Source: Sediminibacterium ginsengisoli (GTDB lineage Bacteria; Bacteroidota; Bacteroidia; Chitinophagales; Chitinophagaceae). Taken from it: a stretch of 64,000 nucleotides of DNA. The notes beneath the pieces were generated by a model. That model made no database searches. It worked only from the letters and a program-made list of their open reading frames with translations, and was not told the DNA's origin. The stretch is taken from NCBI GenBank assembly GCA_945901845.1, contig CAMDLR010000002.1, positions 109,680-173,679 of the forward strand, written 5' to 3'. Of this stretch, positions 63,672-64,000 are shown piece by piece (the first letter of the stretch is position 1; every line of letters begins with the position of its first letter). The position numbers were made by a program, and so were the translations under genes.

Positions 63672-64000
63672 TTATTTATTTTTTTGAATTTGACTGTCTC
63701 TAAATTTTTTATAAAAAGATTTTGCAAAATCTTTCATTTCGTTTGCGAGTGCCTGATCTTGTGTTGCTCTAATAAAAGTATCTGCCATACCCATTAATGT
63801 TTGGTAGTAAAAGTCTGCCATTTCATCTACCATCATGTCTTTGGTCCACAAATCGATACGAAGCGCTGATTTATCTGCAGCATCCCAAAACGCCAACATC
63901 ATGGCCCTTGAAGATTGTGCCATATCTGCGGTACTATCAGAAGCATTCCACTTAATATCTTGGGGTACTTTATTTTCGTCTAACTGAACTTCGATATTGA
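63672..64000 (-). CDS. gldC: Gliding motility protein GldC, start outside window
   Basis: The frame is open to the right edge of the window, so the 5' end is missing; the ATG at 63923 is internal. The visible residues (about 109) read IEVQLDENKVPQDIKWNASDS...MMLAFWDAADKSALRIDLWTKDMMVDEMADFYYQTLMGMADTFIRAT in discontinuous blocks, the GldC pattern. GldC is a small protein linked with the Bacteroidota gliding and type IX secretion system. Followed by yqeY. Confidence 0.9.
   Translation of the reverse strand, partial: NIEVQLDENKVPQDIKWNASDSTADMAQSSRAMMLAFWDAADKSALRIDLWTKDMMVDEMADFYYQTLMGMADTFIRATQDQALANEMKDFAKSFYKKFRDSQIQKNK

Noticed and set aside
63672..63923. Separate 83-residue hypothetical protein
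   Set aside because: The frame continues to the window edge and the upstream residues match GldC.
1..64000. Insertion sequences, prophage, CRISPR arrays, tRNA or rRNA genes
   Set aside because: No transposase, integrase, repeat-spacer pattern or tRNA cloverleaf was recognised by reading both strands; a tRNAscan or CRISPR-finder run would be decisive.

Overview
The window looks like a chromosomal segment of a Bacteroidota bacterium, probably a member of Chitinophagia/Chitinophagaceae (the family-level guess is inference). Support comes from AT-rich DNA, promoters of the TTTG-N19-TAnnTTTG type (before the TetR gene and sodA), a gldC gene, and several protein families mostly found in this phylum (DUF5686, DUF4833, DUF6089, paired OmpH/Skp next to bamA). 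No rRNA, tRNA, insertion sequence, prophage or CRISPR array was seen.

Layout. (1) 1-5156, + strand: a four-gene set of a type best known from Planctomycetes and Verrucomicrobia: a DUF1553 protein (cut by the window edge), a Tat-type DUF1501 protein, an NHL-propeller protein, and a membrane-anchored cytochrome c fused to several other domains. A polysaccharide-deacetylase lipoprotein follows. (2) 6003-12373, - strand: the ilvD-ilvB-ilvN-ilvC-ilvA operon for branched-chain amino acids. A 34-codon ORF that matches only the N-terminus of 2-isopropylmalate synthase (LeuA) sits just upstream. (3) 12655-15789, + strand: a helical protein of unknown function and a secreted amidohydrolase, closed by a long two-way hairpin. 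(4) 15824-23729, - strand: DUF502, serC, DUF5686, DUF4833, DUF1015 and an acyl-CoA synthetase. (5) 23858-30628, + strand: a TetR-controlled RND efflux operon whose pump is unusually long. (6) 30640-38697: housekeeping genes, including a phospholipid-synthesis set (CPBP protease, DUF2007, cdsA, psd), dusB, a glutathione peroxidase, and a tiny Cys/Lys-rich exported protein at 32567-32740. (7) 38670-49955: an aldehyde dehydrogenase, then a sugar-oxidation locus with two Gfo/Idh oxidoreductases, three xylose-isomerase-like TIM barrels, a gluconate-dehydrogenase subunit 3, a sugar MFS transporter, a cytochrome c lipoprotein and a DUF1080 (3-keto-disaccharide hydrolase) protein. (8) 49979-64000: tadA, sodA, then on the - strand yidD, rnpA, rpmH, murI, two ompH genes, bamA, uppS, DUF6089, nadK, an Omp85-like protein, a CBS protein, an alpha/beta hydrolase, cvpA, a YqeY protein and gldC (cut by the window edge).

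How it fits together. The ilv genes encode threonine deaminase and the four-enzyme path except the final transaminase; ilvE and the leu genes are not here. Region 7 is the best candidate for an incompletely described system: its families fit a route in which a sugar is oxidised at C3, the glycosidic bond is broken through the keto intermediate, and electrons leave through a cytochrome c, with exported and cytosolic copies of similar enzymes. Region 1 is the second candidate. Region 8 groups outer-membrane assembly (BamA, Skp), undecaprenyl-phosphate supply (UppS) and peptidoglycan precursor supply (MurI).
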